A stretch of DNA of 64,000 bases. It comes from Streptacidiphilus albus JL83 (GTDB taxonomy: Bacteria; Actinomycetota; Actinomycetes; Streptomycetales; Streptomycetaceae). The DNA lies in contig NZ_JQML01000001.1 of the NCBI RefSeq assembly GCF_000744705.1, positions 186,001-250,000 of the forward strand, read 5' to 3'. Position numbers and translations under genes: made by a program. Below, piece by piece: positions 1-7,246 of the stretch (the first letter of the stretch is position 1; every line of letters begins with the position of its first letter). The notes beneath the pieces were generated by a model. That model was not told the origin of the DNA, did no database searches, and saw only the letters and a list, made by a program, of their open reading frames with translations.

Positions 1-324
1 CACCACCGGCTGGCCGTCGAGGTACTTGGCGACATTGGCGACCAGCCCGTCCTGGCCGACGACCACGACCACGTCGTCCGGCGCGAAGAGGAAGCGGGAC
101 AGGTCGGCGCGCTCCACCCGGGCCCGCCGCCAGTCGGGCGGGACCGCCGCGGCGGCGAGCGCCAGCGCGGATTCGGCCGACCGGTGCCGCTGCTCCACCG
201 GTCCGATCTCCCGCCCCCGACTGCTCAGAAAGAACTCGGCCTGACCGCGCGTTCCATGACGGTCGATCAACTCTTGGTACTCAGTCCGGCGGTGGACGAG
301 TACGGCGCGCGGGGCCAGGCTCAC
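1..324 (-). CDS. NAD kinase-like (ATP-NAD kinase fold) protein, partial
   Basis: Only the N-terminal 108 codons are in the window; the gene runs off the left edge. The product starts VSLAPRAVLVHRRTEYQEL and reaches a stretch of hydrophobic residues followed by GQDGLVANVAKYLDGQPV, which resembles the GGDG-type nucleotide-binding turn of the NAD kinase/diacylglycerol kinase fold, here GQDG. The GTG start at 322-324 overlaps the TGA of the upstream SPFH gene (GTGA overlap), so the two are probably translationally coupled. The first-glycine substitution (GQDG for GGDG) means it may not be a classical NAD kinase. The family call rests on this motif and on fold-like spacing only, because the substrate-binding half is missing. 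Confidence 0.6.
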   Translation of the reverse strand, partial: MSLAPRAVLVHRRTEYQELIDRHGTRGQAEFFLSSRGREIGPVEQRHRSAESALALAAAAVPPDWRRARVERADLSRFLFAPDDVVVVVGQDGLVANVAKYLDGQPVV

Positions 325-1313
325 CGGGCGAACCTGCCGATCAGCTCGGTGAGCAGGTCCGGGGTCAGCGTCAGCTGCTCGACCTTGGGCAGGTTCCCGG
401 CCAGTTCCAGCAGGGCCAGCGCGTGCAGCACCGCCGGCTCCACGCTCTGGTGCGCGGCGAGCCGGTCCGCCTCGGCGGCGGCGTTGGCCGCACCGAGGAC
501 GCGGACCGCCTCGGCCTCGGCAGTGGCCAGGGTCGTCCGCCGACCCGCCTCGGAGTCGGTGCGCACGGTCGCAGCGGCCGCCTGCTCCTCCGCCTCGCGG
601 CGGGCGTTGGCCCCCTGCTGGGCGACCAACTGCTCCTCCCGACGCGCGAGTTCGATCCGACTGTCGAGCTCGTTGCCGGAGATCGCCCGCTCCCGCTCGA
701 CCGCAACGGCACGGCGCTCGTACGTCGCCCGGTCCGCCTCCTGCTGGATCTGTTCGCGGGCCGGGGTGCGCAACGCCCGCTCGACCTCGGGTTCCGGCCG
801 CAGCGCGACCACCCGGACGCCGATCACCTCAAGTCCGGTCTCGCTCAGCCGGGGCTCGGCCCCCAGGCCCTCGGCCATCCGCGCCCGCACCGAGGCGACG
901 CCGTCGGCCAGCGCCTCGGCGAGCGTGGTCCGGGCGAGCAGGTGCAGCGCGTGCTGCTGGGCGGTCTCGGTGAGCAGCGTGCCGATCTGCTCCAACGGCG
1001 CCGCGCGCCAGGTCCCGCTGTCGGGGTCGATGCTGAAGTCGAGCCGGGTGGCGGCGGTGGACGGGTCGGTGATCCGGAAGGTCACGGCGGCCTGCACGGT
1101 GACATCCTGGAAATCCGCCGTGCGGGCGTGGAAGAGCATCGCCAGTTCGCGGTCGTCTATGGGGACTTCGGAGAGCACCGAGGTGAGCGGCCGGAACCGG
1201 AAGGCGAGCCCGGGACCGTCGTGGACGACCCGACCCCGACTCAGGTGCCGGACATGCGAGGTGGGCGCCGCCCGCAGGTGGTGGAGCCCGAAACGGGTAC
1301 TGATGTCGGCCAT
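321..1313 (-). CDS. SPFH/Band 7 (prohibitin-like) domain protein
   Basis: A 330-residue protein with an SPFH/Band 7 core (about residues 25-190) followed by a long charged Glu/Ala/Arg-rich coiled coil (about 190-290), the usual plan of slipin/stomatin relatives that form membrane-associated oligomers. There is no convincing N-terminal membrane segment, so it may be peripheral. The ATG at 1311-1313 is preceded by an AGGAAGG ribosome site six bases away. It is the first gene of a two-gene unit whose second member, an NAD-kinase-like protein, starts inside its stop codon. The role in the cell is not known from sequence; membrane-scaffold functions are inferred from the family. Confidence 0.85.
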   Translation of the reverse strand: MADISTRFGLHHLRAAPTSHVRHLSRGRVVHDGPGLAFRFRPLTSVLSEVPIDDRELAMLFHARTADFQDVTVQAAVTFRITDPSTAATRLDFSIDPDSGTWRAAPLEQIGTLLTETAQQHALHLLARTTLAEALADGVASVRARMAEGLGAEPRLSETGLEVIGVRVVALRPEPEVERALRTPAREQIQQEADRATYERRAVAVERERAISGNELDSRIELARREEQLVAQQGANARREAEEQAAAATVRTDSEAGRRTTLATAEAEAVRVLGAANAAAEADRLAAHQSVEPAVLHALALLELAGNLPKVEQLTLTPDLLTELIGRFAR

Positions 1314-1341
1314 GTCGCACCTTCCTTTTCGTCACTCGGAC

Positions 1342-1368
1342 GATATATGGATCCCTCCTTATCGTCAA
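1342..1368 (-). promoter_or_regulatory. candidate promoter of the SPFH gene
   Basis: Reading the minus strand, TTGACG (1368-1363) is followed after 15 bases by TATATC (1347-1342), in an AT-rich patch about 30 bp upstream of the SPFH start. The spacer is shorter than the 17-bp optimum, so the call is tentative. The rest of the 308-bp gap 1314-1621 is GC-rich and shows no gene. Confidence 0.35.
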
Positions 1369-1621
1369 CCTGACACAAACACCCCCGGGCCGGTCCCCCT
1401 GCGCTCGGTCGGCACCGGGCCGGAGGCCGCCGGTGCGCCGCCGGTGCGCCGCCGACGACGACCGCGCCGGGGTCTTCGGGGGCGAGGTCCCGCCTTCCCG
1501 GTACTGGGCGCCCTGGACCGCCGGTCTCAGCGATAGCCCGGCCCCGGAACCCTGCCGGGCGGGTGACCGCCCGGCAGCGGCCCCACCCCAGCGGCCGACC
1601 GGCGGCACCCCCGCAAGCCTG

Positions 1622-2095
1622 CTACTCGTCTACGCCGGTGGGCGCCGGAGCGTAGATCGTCGGCCAGTCCTCGCCGGACTGGATCGCGGCGACGACCTCG
1701 GCGGCGGAGCTGCCCGCCGGCACGTCGAGGACCACCGTCTCCTCCCCGGCCTGCCCGTAGGCGACCGGGTCCACCGTGGTGACCACCCGCAGCAGCCGGA
1801 CGGCGTCCGGATCGGTCAGGGGCCGCTCGGGAAAGTCCGCAGCCTCGGCGTCCGCGTACGAGAGCAGTCTCGGGTAGGCCATCACGTCGACGGTGAGCCG
1901 GTCACCGCGCAGGGCCCGCTCCACCCAGGCGTCGGTCTGGAGGATGTACACCGCGCCGTCGACCTCGGCGCCCCACACCGCGACGCCTGCGACGGCGCGT
2001 TCGCCGACCGGACCGGCCGGATCCACGGCCACCACGAGGTGGACGTCCTCCGGGGCGTCCGGGTTGATTCCACTGCACAGCCAGGCGTCCGCCAT
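1622..2095 (-). CDS. hypothetical protein, acidic, about 157 residues
   Basis: Product begins MADAWLCSGINPDAPEDV. The start at 2093-2095 is preferred over an in-frame upstream ATG at 2125 because GAGGGG lies six bases before it. The protein is acidic, has no signal peptide, no membrane segment and no motif I recognise; the middle part alternates hydrophobic strands and charged loops, suggesting a small alpha/beta fold. It stands alone between the SPFH pair and a GNAT gene, both on the same strand. Codon usage is typical of the neighbours, so it is probably real and native. No function is assigned. Confidence 0.7.
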   Translation of the reverse strand: MADAWLCSGINPDAPEDVHLVVAVDPAGPVGERAVAGVAVWGAEVDGAVYILQTDAWVERALRGDRLTVDVMAYPRLLSYADAEAADFPERPLTDPDAVRLLRVVTTVDPVAYGQAGEETVVLDVPAGSSAAEVVAAIQSGEDWPTIYAPAPTGVDE

Positions 2096-2191
2096 GGAGT
2101 TCCCCTCACCGGTCGAGTGGGTCACCCTACCAAGTCCGGCGTTCCGCCTCGGGAGGGTGCTCGGCGGCGCGCACCGGCGGATCCTCGCCGC

Positions 2192-2250
2192 CAGCGGTCG
2201 AGGCCGTCAGCGGTTGAGGCCGTCAGCGGTTGAGACCTCAGCGGTTGAGG
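2192..2250. repeat. tandem repeat, four copies of a 15-16 bp unit
   Basis: Four near-identical units beginning CAGCGGT(T/C)GAGG start at 2192, 2208, 2224 and 2239. The last copies encode the C-terminal residues and stop codon of the GNAT gene on the minus strand, and the rest lies just beyond its stop. It looks like local replication slippage that extended beyond the gene end. Confidence 0.75.
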
Positions 2251-2999
2251 AAGGAGTGGTTGCGGCCGAGTTCGGTGAAGCCGCGGCGGGCGTACCACTC
2301 GCGCGGCCAGTCGCTCACGTCCGCGGTGAGGAAGAGCTGCGGGATTCCGGCAGCGGCGGCAAATGCCAGGCCGGTCGCGAGCAGGGTGTCGCCGTGGCCC
2401 TGCCCACGGTGCGGCGTGGCGGTGACCAGGTCCTCCAACTGGGCCAGCCCGGCGGTGGGATCGAGGTAGAGGTCGGCCCAGGCCGCGATCTCCCCGTCCG
2501 GCGTCCGGGCGGCCAGGAAGAGCACCCGCTCGGCGCCGCGCAGCCGGGCGGAGCGGCGCTCGGTGAGCTGCCGGGCGAGCTCCTCGTCCGGGCTCCAGTC
2601 CAGCTGCTGCCGGAACACCGCCGCTCGCAGCTCGGCCAACTCGACCTGGTGCGCGGCGTGTTCGGGCAGTGCACAGCCGGCCGTCCCCCGGGCCATGATC
2701 AGCTCGGTGTCCCGGGCGTAGCCGACTGCCGCCAGCACCGGGGTGGCTCGCGCGCCGAGCGCCCCGTCGAGCACCGTGATCCGGTACTGCCGACGTGTCC
2801 CGAGGCCCTGCGCGGCCAGGCCGGGCAGGGCTGCCGGGTCGGCGTCCGGGGTGTCGACGATCAGCTGGTTGTGCTCCTGGGAGCGGGAGAAGTCCGGGTC
2901 GCGAACGGCGAAGGCCCCGGGCAGCTCGACGATTTCAGCGGCCTGGCGGCGGGCGAAAGCGGCGCGGAAGGCGGTCACACGCTCAAGGAGATCCGACAC
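2238..2999 (-). CDS. GNAT family N-acetyltransferase
   Basis: A 253-residue protein with the acetyl-CoA-binding region in its C-terminal half: the stretch LEDLVTATPHRGQGHGDTLL is the GNAT motif A pattern (hydrophobic strand, then R/Q-G-x-G/H), followed by the Y-x-x-x-G-F signature (WYARRGFTEL) near the end. The N-terminal 100 residues are unrelated to the core and may set acceptor specificity. The start is a GTG at 2997-2999 with no clear ribosome site. It transfers acetyl from acetyl-CoA to an unknown amine. It is a single gene; the 3' end carries the tandem repeat noted separately. Confidence 0.85.
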   Translation of the reverse strand: MSDLLERVTAFRAAFARRQAAEIVELPGAFAVRDPDFSRSQEHNQLIVDTPDADPAALPGLAAQGLGTRRQYRITVLDGALGARATPVLAAVGYARDTELIMARGTAGCALPEHAAHQVELAELRAAVFRQQLDWSPDEELARQLTERRSARLRGAERVLFLAARTPDGEIAAWADLYLDPTAGLAQLEDLVTATPHRGQGHGDTLLATGLAFAAAAGIPQLFLTADVSDWPREWYARRGFTELGRNHSFLNR

Positions 3000-3077
3000 C
3001 TCGTCATAGTCGGCTTCCCCGCTGCCGCAGGCAACAGCTTTTCTCCCGGCGGGCCCTCCCCCGTCGCCGGAGGTTGA

Positions 3078-4547
3078 TCAGCGGCTCGGGCGATCGGCGG
3101 GGGACCCGGTGCGCAGAGTGCGGTCGGCGATGGTCATCAGGACCAGGGCGATACTGACGCCGACCATGATCCAGGCAATCAGGTGCATGCCGTGGTCCGA
3201 CACGCTGGTGTGGAAGACGACGCCGGTGATCGCGGATGCGGCGATCGAGCCGATGTAGCCGAAGGTCCGCAGCAGGCCCGAGGCGGTGCCGAGCAGTTCG
3301 GCGGGCGCCTGGCTGTACAGGGCGGTCTGGTTGCCGGCGGCAGCCGTGCCCATGACGATGCCGAAGACCAGCGTGACCACCACGACCCAGCCGATCCAGG
3401 CCGACGCGCTGAACAGGAGCACTCCGGCCGATCCGACCAGGCAGGCCAGGGCCGCGGCGATGACCGGGCCCCGGACCAGGTTGCGCCGCGATATCGGTGA
3501 GATCACCAGGCCCGAGACGAGCGTCATGGGGAGCAGCAGCAGTCCCGCCTCGGTCTCGGACAGCCCCCGCACGGCCTGGACCCACTGCGTGACGCCGTAC
3601 AGCACGACGTAGACGCACAGCAGGACCAGTCCGTAGCGCAGATAGGTACTGGTCAGGGCCCGGTTGCCGGCGAGCAGGCGGAAGTCGAGGAACGGGGACC
3701 GGGCGCGCAGCTCCCACAGCACCAGGCCGATCCACACAGCCACGGAGACGGCCAGCAGGTACCAGTGCGCGGTGGGCAGGCCGAACAGGAACAGCAGCAG
3801 CGCGATCATCGCGGCGGCGAAGCCGGCGATGCCGACCACGTCCAGAACGGCCGCGATGTCACGGGCGCTGCGAGTGCGGTCCAACGGGCCGTCGGCGGAC
3901 ACCCAGAGCAGCGTCGCCACCAGGGCGACCAGCGCGACCAGGACGTTGACGAAGAACACCGCCCGCCAGCCCAGCGCGCCCACCAGCACGCCACCCAGCG
4001 GCAGGCCGAGGGAGGCGGTGGCGATACCGGCGATCTGCAGACCGCCCAGCACCCCGCCCGGGGGCCGCTCCAGGCCCGCGTCATGGGCGCGTCGGCGGAT
4101 CAGCAGCATCGCCGTCGGATAGGCGCACGAGGTGCCCAGACCGATCAGCACCCGGCTGACCAGCAGCGTCAGCAGGTTCTGGGCGAACCCGCCGACCAGT
4201 CCGCCGACGACGACCAACCCGATGCCGGTCAGGAAGACGCGTCGCGGTCCGAACACCTCGGCGGCCTTGCCCGCCGTGGGCTGCGCGATCGCGCTGGCCA
4301 GGTACAGCGCTGTGACCAGCGCGGCGGTCTGCCCGATCGAGACGCCCAGCCCGTGGGCGATCGGCACCAGCGCGGTGGCGATCAACGAGCTGTTGACGGG
4401 GTTGAGCGCCGAGCCGAGGAACAGCGGTGTGGTGAACCGCCACGAGAACGGGTTCTCGGGCGGCGTCGCCGTCGCGGCGGGGGCGCCGGCCGAGGATTCG
4501 GTCGAGGCCCCAGGGGTGGACCCGGATGTGGACCCGGTCGAGGGCAT
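3078..4547 (-). CDS. MFS drug efflux transporter, DHA2 (EmrB/QacA) type
   Basis: A 489-residue membrane protein with about 14 hydrophobic segments, the DHA2 count, and a conserved loop GPRRVFLTG after the second segment. The acidic-to-glycine pattern in helix 5 (LGGLQIAGIATASLGLPLGGVLVGALGWR) matches the antiporter motif C region. The N-terminal 35 residues are low-complexity Ser/Thr/Pro/Gly. A GGGAGA ribosome site precedes the ATG by five bases. It follows the MarR gene by 22 bp on the same strand, so the two form one operon, probably repressed by that MarR protein and induced by the exported compound. The substrate cannot be read from sequence. Confidence 0.9.
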   Translation of the reverse strand: MPSTGSTSGSTPGASTESSAGAPAATATPPENPFSWRFTTPLFLGSALNPVNSSLIATALVPIAHGLGVSIGQTAALVTALYLASAIAQPTAGKAAEVFGPRRVFLTGIGLVVVGGLVGGFAQNLLTLLVSRVLIGLGTSCAYPTAMLLIRRRAHDAGLERPPGGVLGGLQIAGIATASLGLPLGGVLVGALGWRAVFFVNVLVALVALVATLLWVSADGPLDRTRSARDIAAVLDVVGIAGFAAAMIALLLFLFGLPTAHWYLLAVSVAVWIGLVLWELRARSPFLDFRLLAGNRALTSTYLRYGLVLLCVYVVLYGVTQWVQAVRGLSETEAGLLLLPMTLVSGLVISPISRRNLVRGPVIAAALACLVGSAGVLLFSASAWIGWVVVVTLVFGIVMGTAAAGNQTALYSQAPAELLGTASGLLRTFGYIGSIAASAITGVVFHTSVSDHGMHLIAWIMVGVSIALVLMTIADRTLRTGSPADRPSR

Positions 4548-4569
4548 CAGATTCTCCCGTACCTGGTGG

Positions 4570-5028
4570 TCACAGGAGCTCGGCGAGACGTTCCAGCAAC
4601 CGTGCGGCGGTGTCGAGGGCCGCGATCTCCTCGTCGGTGAACGACTCGGCCAGCGCGCCGGCGATCCGGTCCACGATGACGCTGCGGCCCGAGGTGACAG
4701 CGGCCTGTCCCGCCGGGGTCAGGCTCAGGATCATGCGGCGCCCGTCGACGGAGTCCGGCTGCCGCACGACCAGTTCACGCTTTTCGAGGCCGGCCACCGT
4801 GGCCCCCATCGCCTGCGGGGTGATCTGCTCGCGCCGGGCCAGCTCCGCGGTCGTGGACGGACCGAGCCGGTCCAGCCGCGACAGCGCCGTCAGCTGGGGC
4901 ACGCTCAGGTCCCCCTCGGACACCGCCTCCTGGGTGCGGCGCCGGAAAGCCCCGACGCACACCCGCAGCCGGGTGGCGGTCTCATGGACCGCCGCGATCC
5001 GCTCGGGCGACTTCTGGATGTCGTTCAC
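4570..5028 (-). CDS. MarR family transcriptional regulator
   Basis: A winged-helix regulator of about 152 residues: the helix-turn-helix lies around TTAELARREQITPQAMGATVAGLEKRELV and the wing at PDSVDGRRMILSLTPAG, ending in the C-terminal dimerisation helix. A GTG at 5026-5028 (VNDIQKSP) is chosen as start rather than the upstream in-frame ATG at 5064, because the longer version would translate through the palindrome at 5023-5058. With the GTG start the transcript is nearly leaderless. It is the first gene of an operon with the MFS exporter and is divergent from a DrrAB-type ABC exporter. It probably represses both through the shared palindrome. Confidence 0.85.
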   Translation of the reverse strand: MNDIQKSPERIAAVHETATRLRVCVGAFRRRTQEAVSEGDLSVPQLTALSRLDRLGPSTTAELARREQITPQAMGATVAGLEKRELVVRQPDSVDGRRMILSLTPAGQAAVTSGRSVIVDRIAGALAESFTDEEIAALDTAARLLERLAELL

Positions 5029-5058
5029 CTTTAGAAGGCTAGACTTCCAAAGGTGAAC
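5023..5058. promoter_or_regulatory. MarR-type operator, 36-bp near-perfect palindrome
   Basis: Arms GTTCACCTTTAGAAG (5023-5037) and CTTCCAAAGGTGAAC (5044-5058) match at 14 of 15 positions around a 6-bp centre. The palindrome overlaps the GTG start of the MarR gene and lies about 120 bp upstream of the divergent ABC exporter, exactly where an autoregulatory operator should be. Confidence 0.8.
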
Positions 5059-5175
5059 TTGCAAGCCTGACCTTCTATGTTCTCCTCTTCGACCGAACCG
5101 CCCGTGTCAGCGATATGTCAGCGGCTGGAGGAGGCCGCCAGCACGGTGTCAGCGGGGCCTGACATCCTGCTGGGC

Positions 5176-6195
5176 ATGAAGCAAATCGACAAGCGCCCCG
5201 AAGCCGGCCGCCCGGTGGCGGTGTCCGTGCGGGGACTGGTCAAGCACTTCGGCGAGACCAAGGCCCTGGACGGCGTGGACCTGGATGTGCACGAGGGCAC
5301 CGTCCTCGGTGTCCTGGGCCCGAACGGCGCCGGCAAGACCACCCTCGTCCGCTGCCTGTCCACCCTGATCGTTCCGGACGCCGGCAAGGCCGTCGTCGCC
5401 GGGTACGACGTGGTGCAGCAGCCCCGACAGCTGCGCCGCGTGATCGGCCTCACCGGTCAGTACGCCTCGGTCGACGAGAAGCTCTCCGGCCGCGAGAACC
5501 TGTACCTCATCGGCCGGCTGCTCGACCTGTCCCGCAAGGAGGCCCGGTCCCGCGCGGACGCGCTGCTCGAACGGTTCTCGCTCACCGAGGCCGCGACCCG
5601 CCCGGCCCGTACCTACTCCGGCGGCATGCGCCGCCGCCTGGACCTCGCCGCGTCGATGATCGGCCGCCCGCACGTCCTGTACCTGGACGAGCCCACGACC
5701 GGTCTCGACCCCCGCACCCGCAACGAGGTGTGGACCGAGGTCAAGTCCATGGTGCGGGACGGTGTGACGGTGCTGCTCACCACCCAGTACATGGAGGAGG
5801 CCGAGCAGCTGGCCTCCGAGCTGACCATCATCGACCGCGGCAAGGTCATCGCCAACGGCGGCACCGACGAGCTCAAGGCGAAGGTCGGCGGCCGCACCCT
5901 GCGGGTCCGCCCGTCCGACCCGCAGGAGCTGCGCCCGTTGGCCGACGCCCTGGACGAGCTGCGGCTGACCGGCTCCGCCACCACCATCGACACCGAGTCC
6001 CACGAGGTCCTCGTGCCGATCATCAGCGACGAGCAGCTGACCACCGTGGTCGGCGCGGTCACCGCGCGCGGCCTGACCATCGGCTCGATCACCACCGAAC
6101 TGCCCAGCCTGGACGAAGTGTTCCTGTCCCTCACCGGCCAGAAGGCATCCGCCCCCCAGGACGCCAGGACCGAACTCCAGGAGGTCGCCGTATGA
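5176..6195 (+). CDS. ABC transporter ATPase, DrrA (daunorubicin resistance) type
   Basis: About 339 residues with Walker A GPNGAGKTT, Q-loop LTGQYASVD, ABC signature YSGGMRRRLDLA, Walker B VLYLDEPTTGLD, and the C-terminal DrrA-like extension that senses or couples to the permease. It powers export of a drug or lipid through the permease encoded next. The ATG at 5176 (MKQIDKRPE) is preferred; the in-frame extension back to 5077 reads as non-coding, though a GTG at 5146 behind GGAGGAGG is possible. Stop and start of the permease overlap (ATGA). It is divergent from the MarR gene and likely under the palindrome at 5023-5058. Confidence 0.9.
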   Translation: MKQIDKRPEAGRPVAVSVRGLVKHFGETKALDGVDLDVHEGTVLGVLGPNGAGKTTLVRCLSTLIVPDAGKAVVAGYDVVQQPRQLRRVIGLTGQYASVDEKLSGRENLYLIGRLLDLSRKEARSRADALLERFSLTEAATRPARTYSGGMRRRLDLAASMIGRPHVLYLDEPTTGLDPRTRNEVWTEVKSMVRDGVTVLLTTQYMEEAEQLASELTIIDRGKVIANGGTDELKAKVGGRTLRVRPSDPQELRPLADALDELRLTGSATTIDTESHEVLVPIISDEQLTTVVGAVTARGLTIGSITTELPSLDEVFLSLTGQKASAPQDARTELQEVAV

Positions 6196-7028
6196 GCGCC
6201 ACCCTTGCCTCTCCCACGGCCCCCACCATCACCATCGCGGCCGACCCGAAGATCGGCCTGCGCGGCCACCTGCGCCACACCAGTGCGCTCATCCGCCGCA
6301 ACCTGCTGTGGATCAAGCAGGACCCCGAGTCCATGATGGACGCGGTCCTGATGCCCGTCATCTTCACGCTGCTCTTCGTCTACGTCTTCGGCGGCTCGAT
6401 CGGCAAGGCGCTCGGCGGCGGCCAGGGCGCCTACGTCCAGTACGTGATCCCCGGCATGATCGCGATGATGAGCATGAACATCGCCCAGGGCGTCGGCACC
6501 GGCTTCAACGAGGACTTCAACAAGGGCATCATGGACCGCTTCCGGTCACTGCCCATAGGCCGGGGCTCCGTCCTGGTCGCGAAGATCGTCGTGGAACTGC
6601 TCCGCCTCCTGGTCGCCACCATCGTCGTCATGATCATCGCGCTGCTGGTGGGCTTCCACGTCAACGGCCACTGGGGCGGCCTGCTGGCGTCCATCGGACT
6701 GTCCGCGCTGTTCGGCTCCGCCATCATGTGGATCTTCCTGGTGCTCGGCGTGACCATGAAGAACGCCCAGTCCGTGCAGGCGATGGGCTTCCTGGTGATG
6801 ATGCCGCTGCAGTTCGGCTCGTCGATCTTCGCGCCGACCAGCTCCATGCCGGGCTGGCTGGACAGCTTCACCAAGTACAACCCGATGTCCGGCCTGGCCG
6901 ACACCGCCCGTGGCCTGATGACCGGCGGCCCGATCGCCCACGGCCTGACCGTGACCCTCGCCTGGACCATCGGCCTCACCGTGATCATGGCACCGATCGC
7001 GATCCGCAAGTTCACCCGCAAGACCTGA
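6192..7028 (+). CDS. ABC-2 type transporter permease, DrrB type
   Basis: A 278-residue membrane protein of the ABC-2 exporter class: a cytoplasmic N-terminus, then six hydrophobic segments starting near residue 50 (DAVLMPVIFTLLFVYVFGG) and the usual conserved run GFNEDFNKGIMDRFRSLPI between segments 2 and 3. Its ATG overlaps the TGA of the ATPase gene, so the two are made in fixed ratio. Together they form a DrrAB-like exporter. It lies opposite an MFS exporter across a MarR operator, so the locus combines two efflux systems under one switch. Confidence 0.9.
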   Translation: MSATLASPTAPTITIAADPKIGLRGHLRHTSALIRRNLLWIKQDPESMMDAVLMPVIFTLLFVYVFGGSIGKALGGGQGAYVQYVIPGMIAMMSMNIAQGVGTGFNEDFNKGIMDRFRSLPIGRGSVLVAKIVVELLRLLVATIVVMIIALLVGFHVNGHWGGLLASIGLSALFGSAIMWIFLVLGVTMKNAQSVQAMGFLVMMPLQFGSSIFAPTSSMPGWLDSFTKYNPMSGLADTARGLMTGGPIAHGLTVTLAWTIGLTVIMAPIAIRKFTRKT

Positions 7029-7246
7029 GCCCCGGCCGCCCGGCTGCTCACCGGTGACGCCGGTGCGAAGGAGGGCAGTTGGGCTGCCGGGTACTCGGTA
7101 CCGGCGCTGCCGAGCGGGGACCGGGTCGGCCTCGCGCGGAAGCCGACGCGAAGGCGGCTCCTCGCTTGGCTACACTGGCGCCCGCTGCCGCAGCGCCCCC
7201 CGGGGTGGACGGGCCGAGAGGCAGCCATCGAGACGGGGGAACCGGC

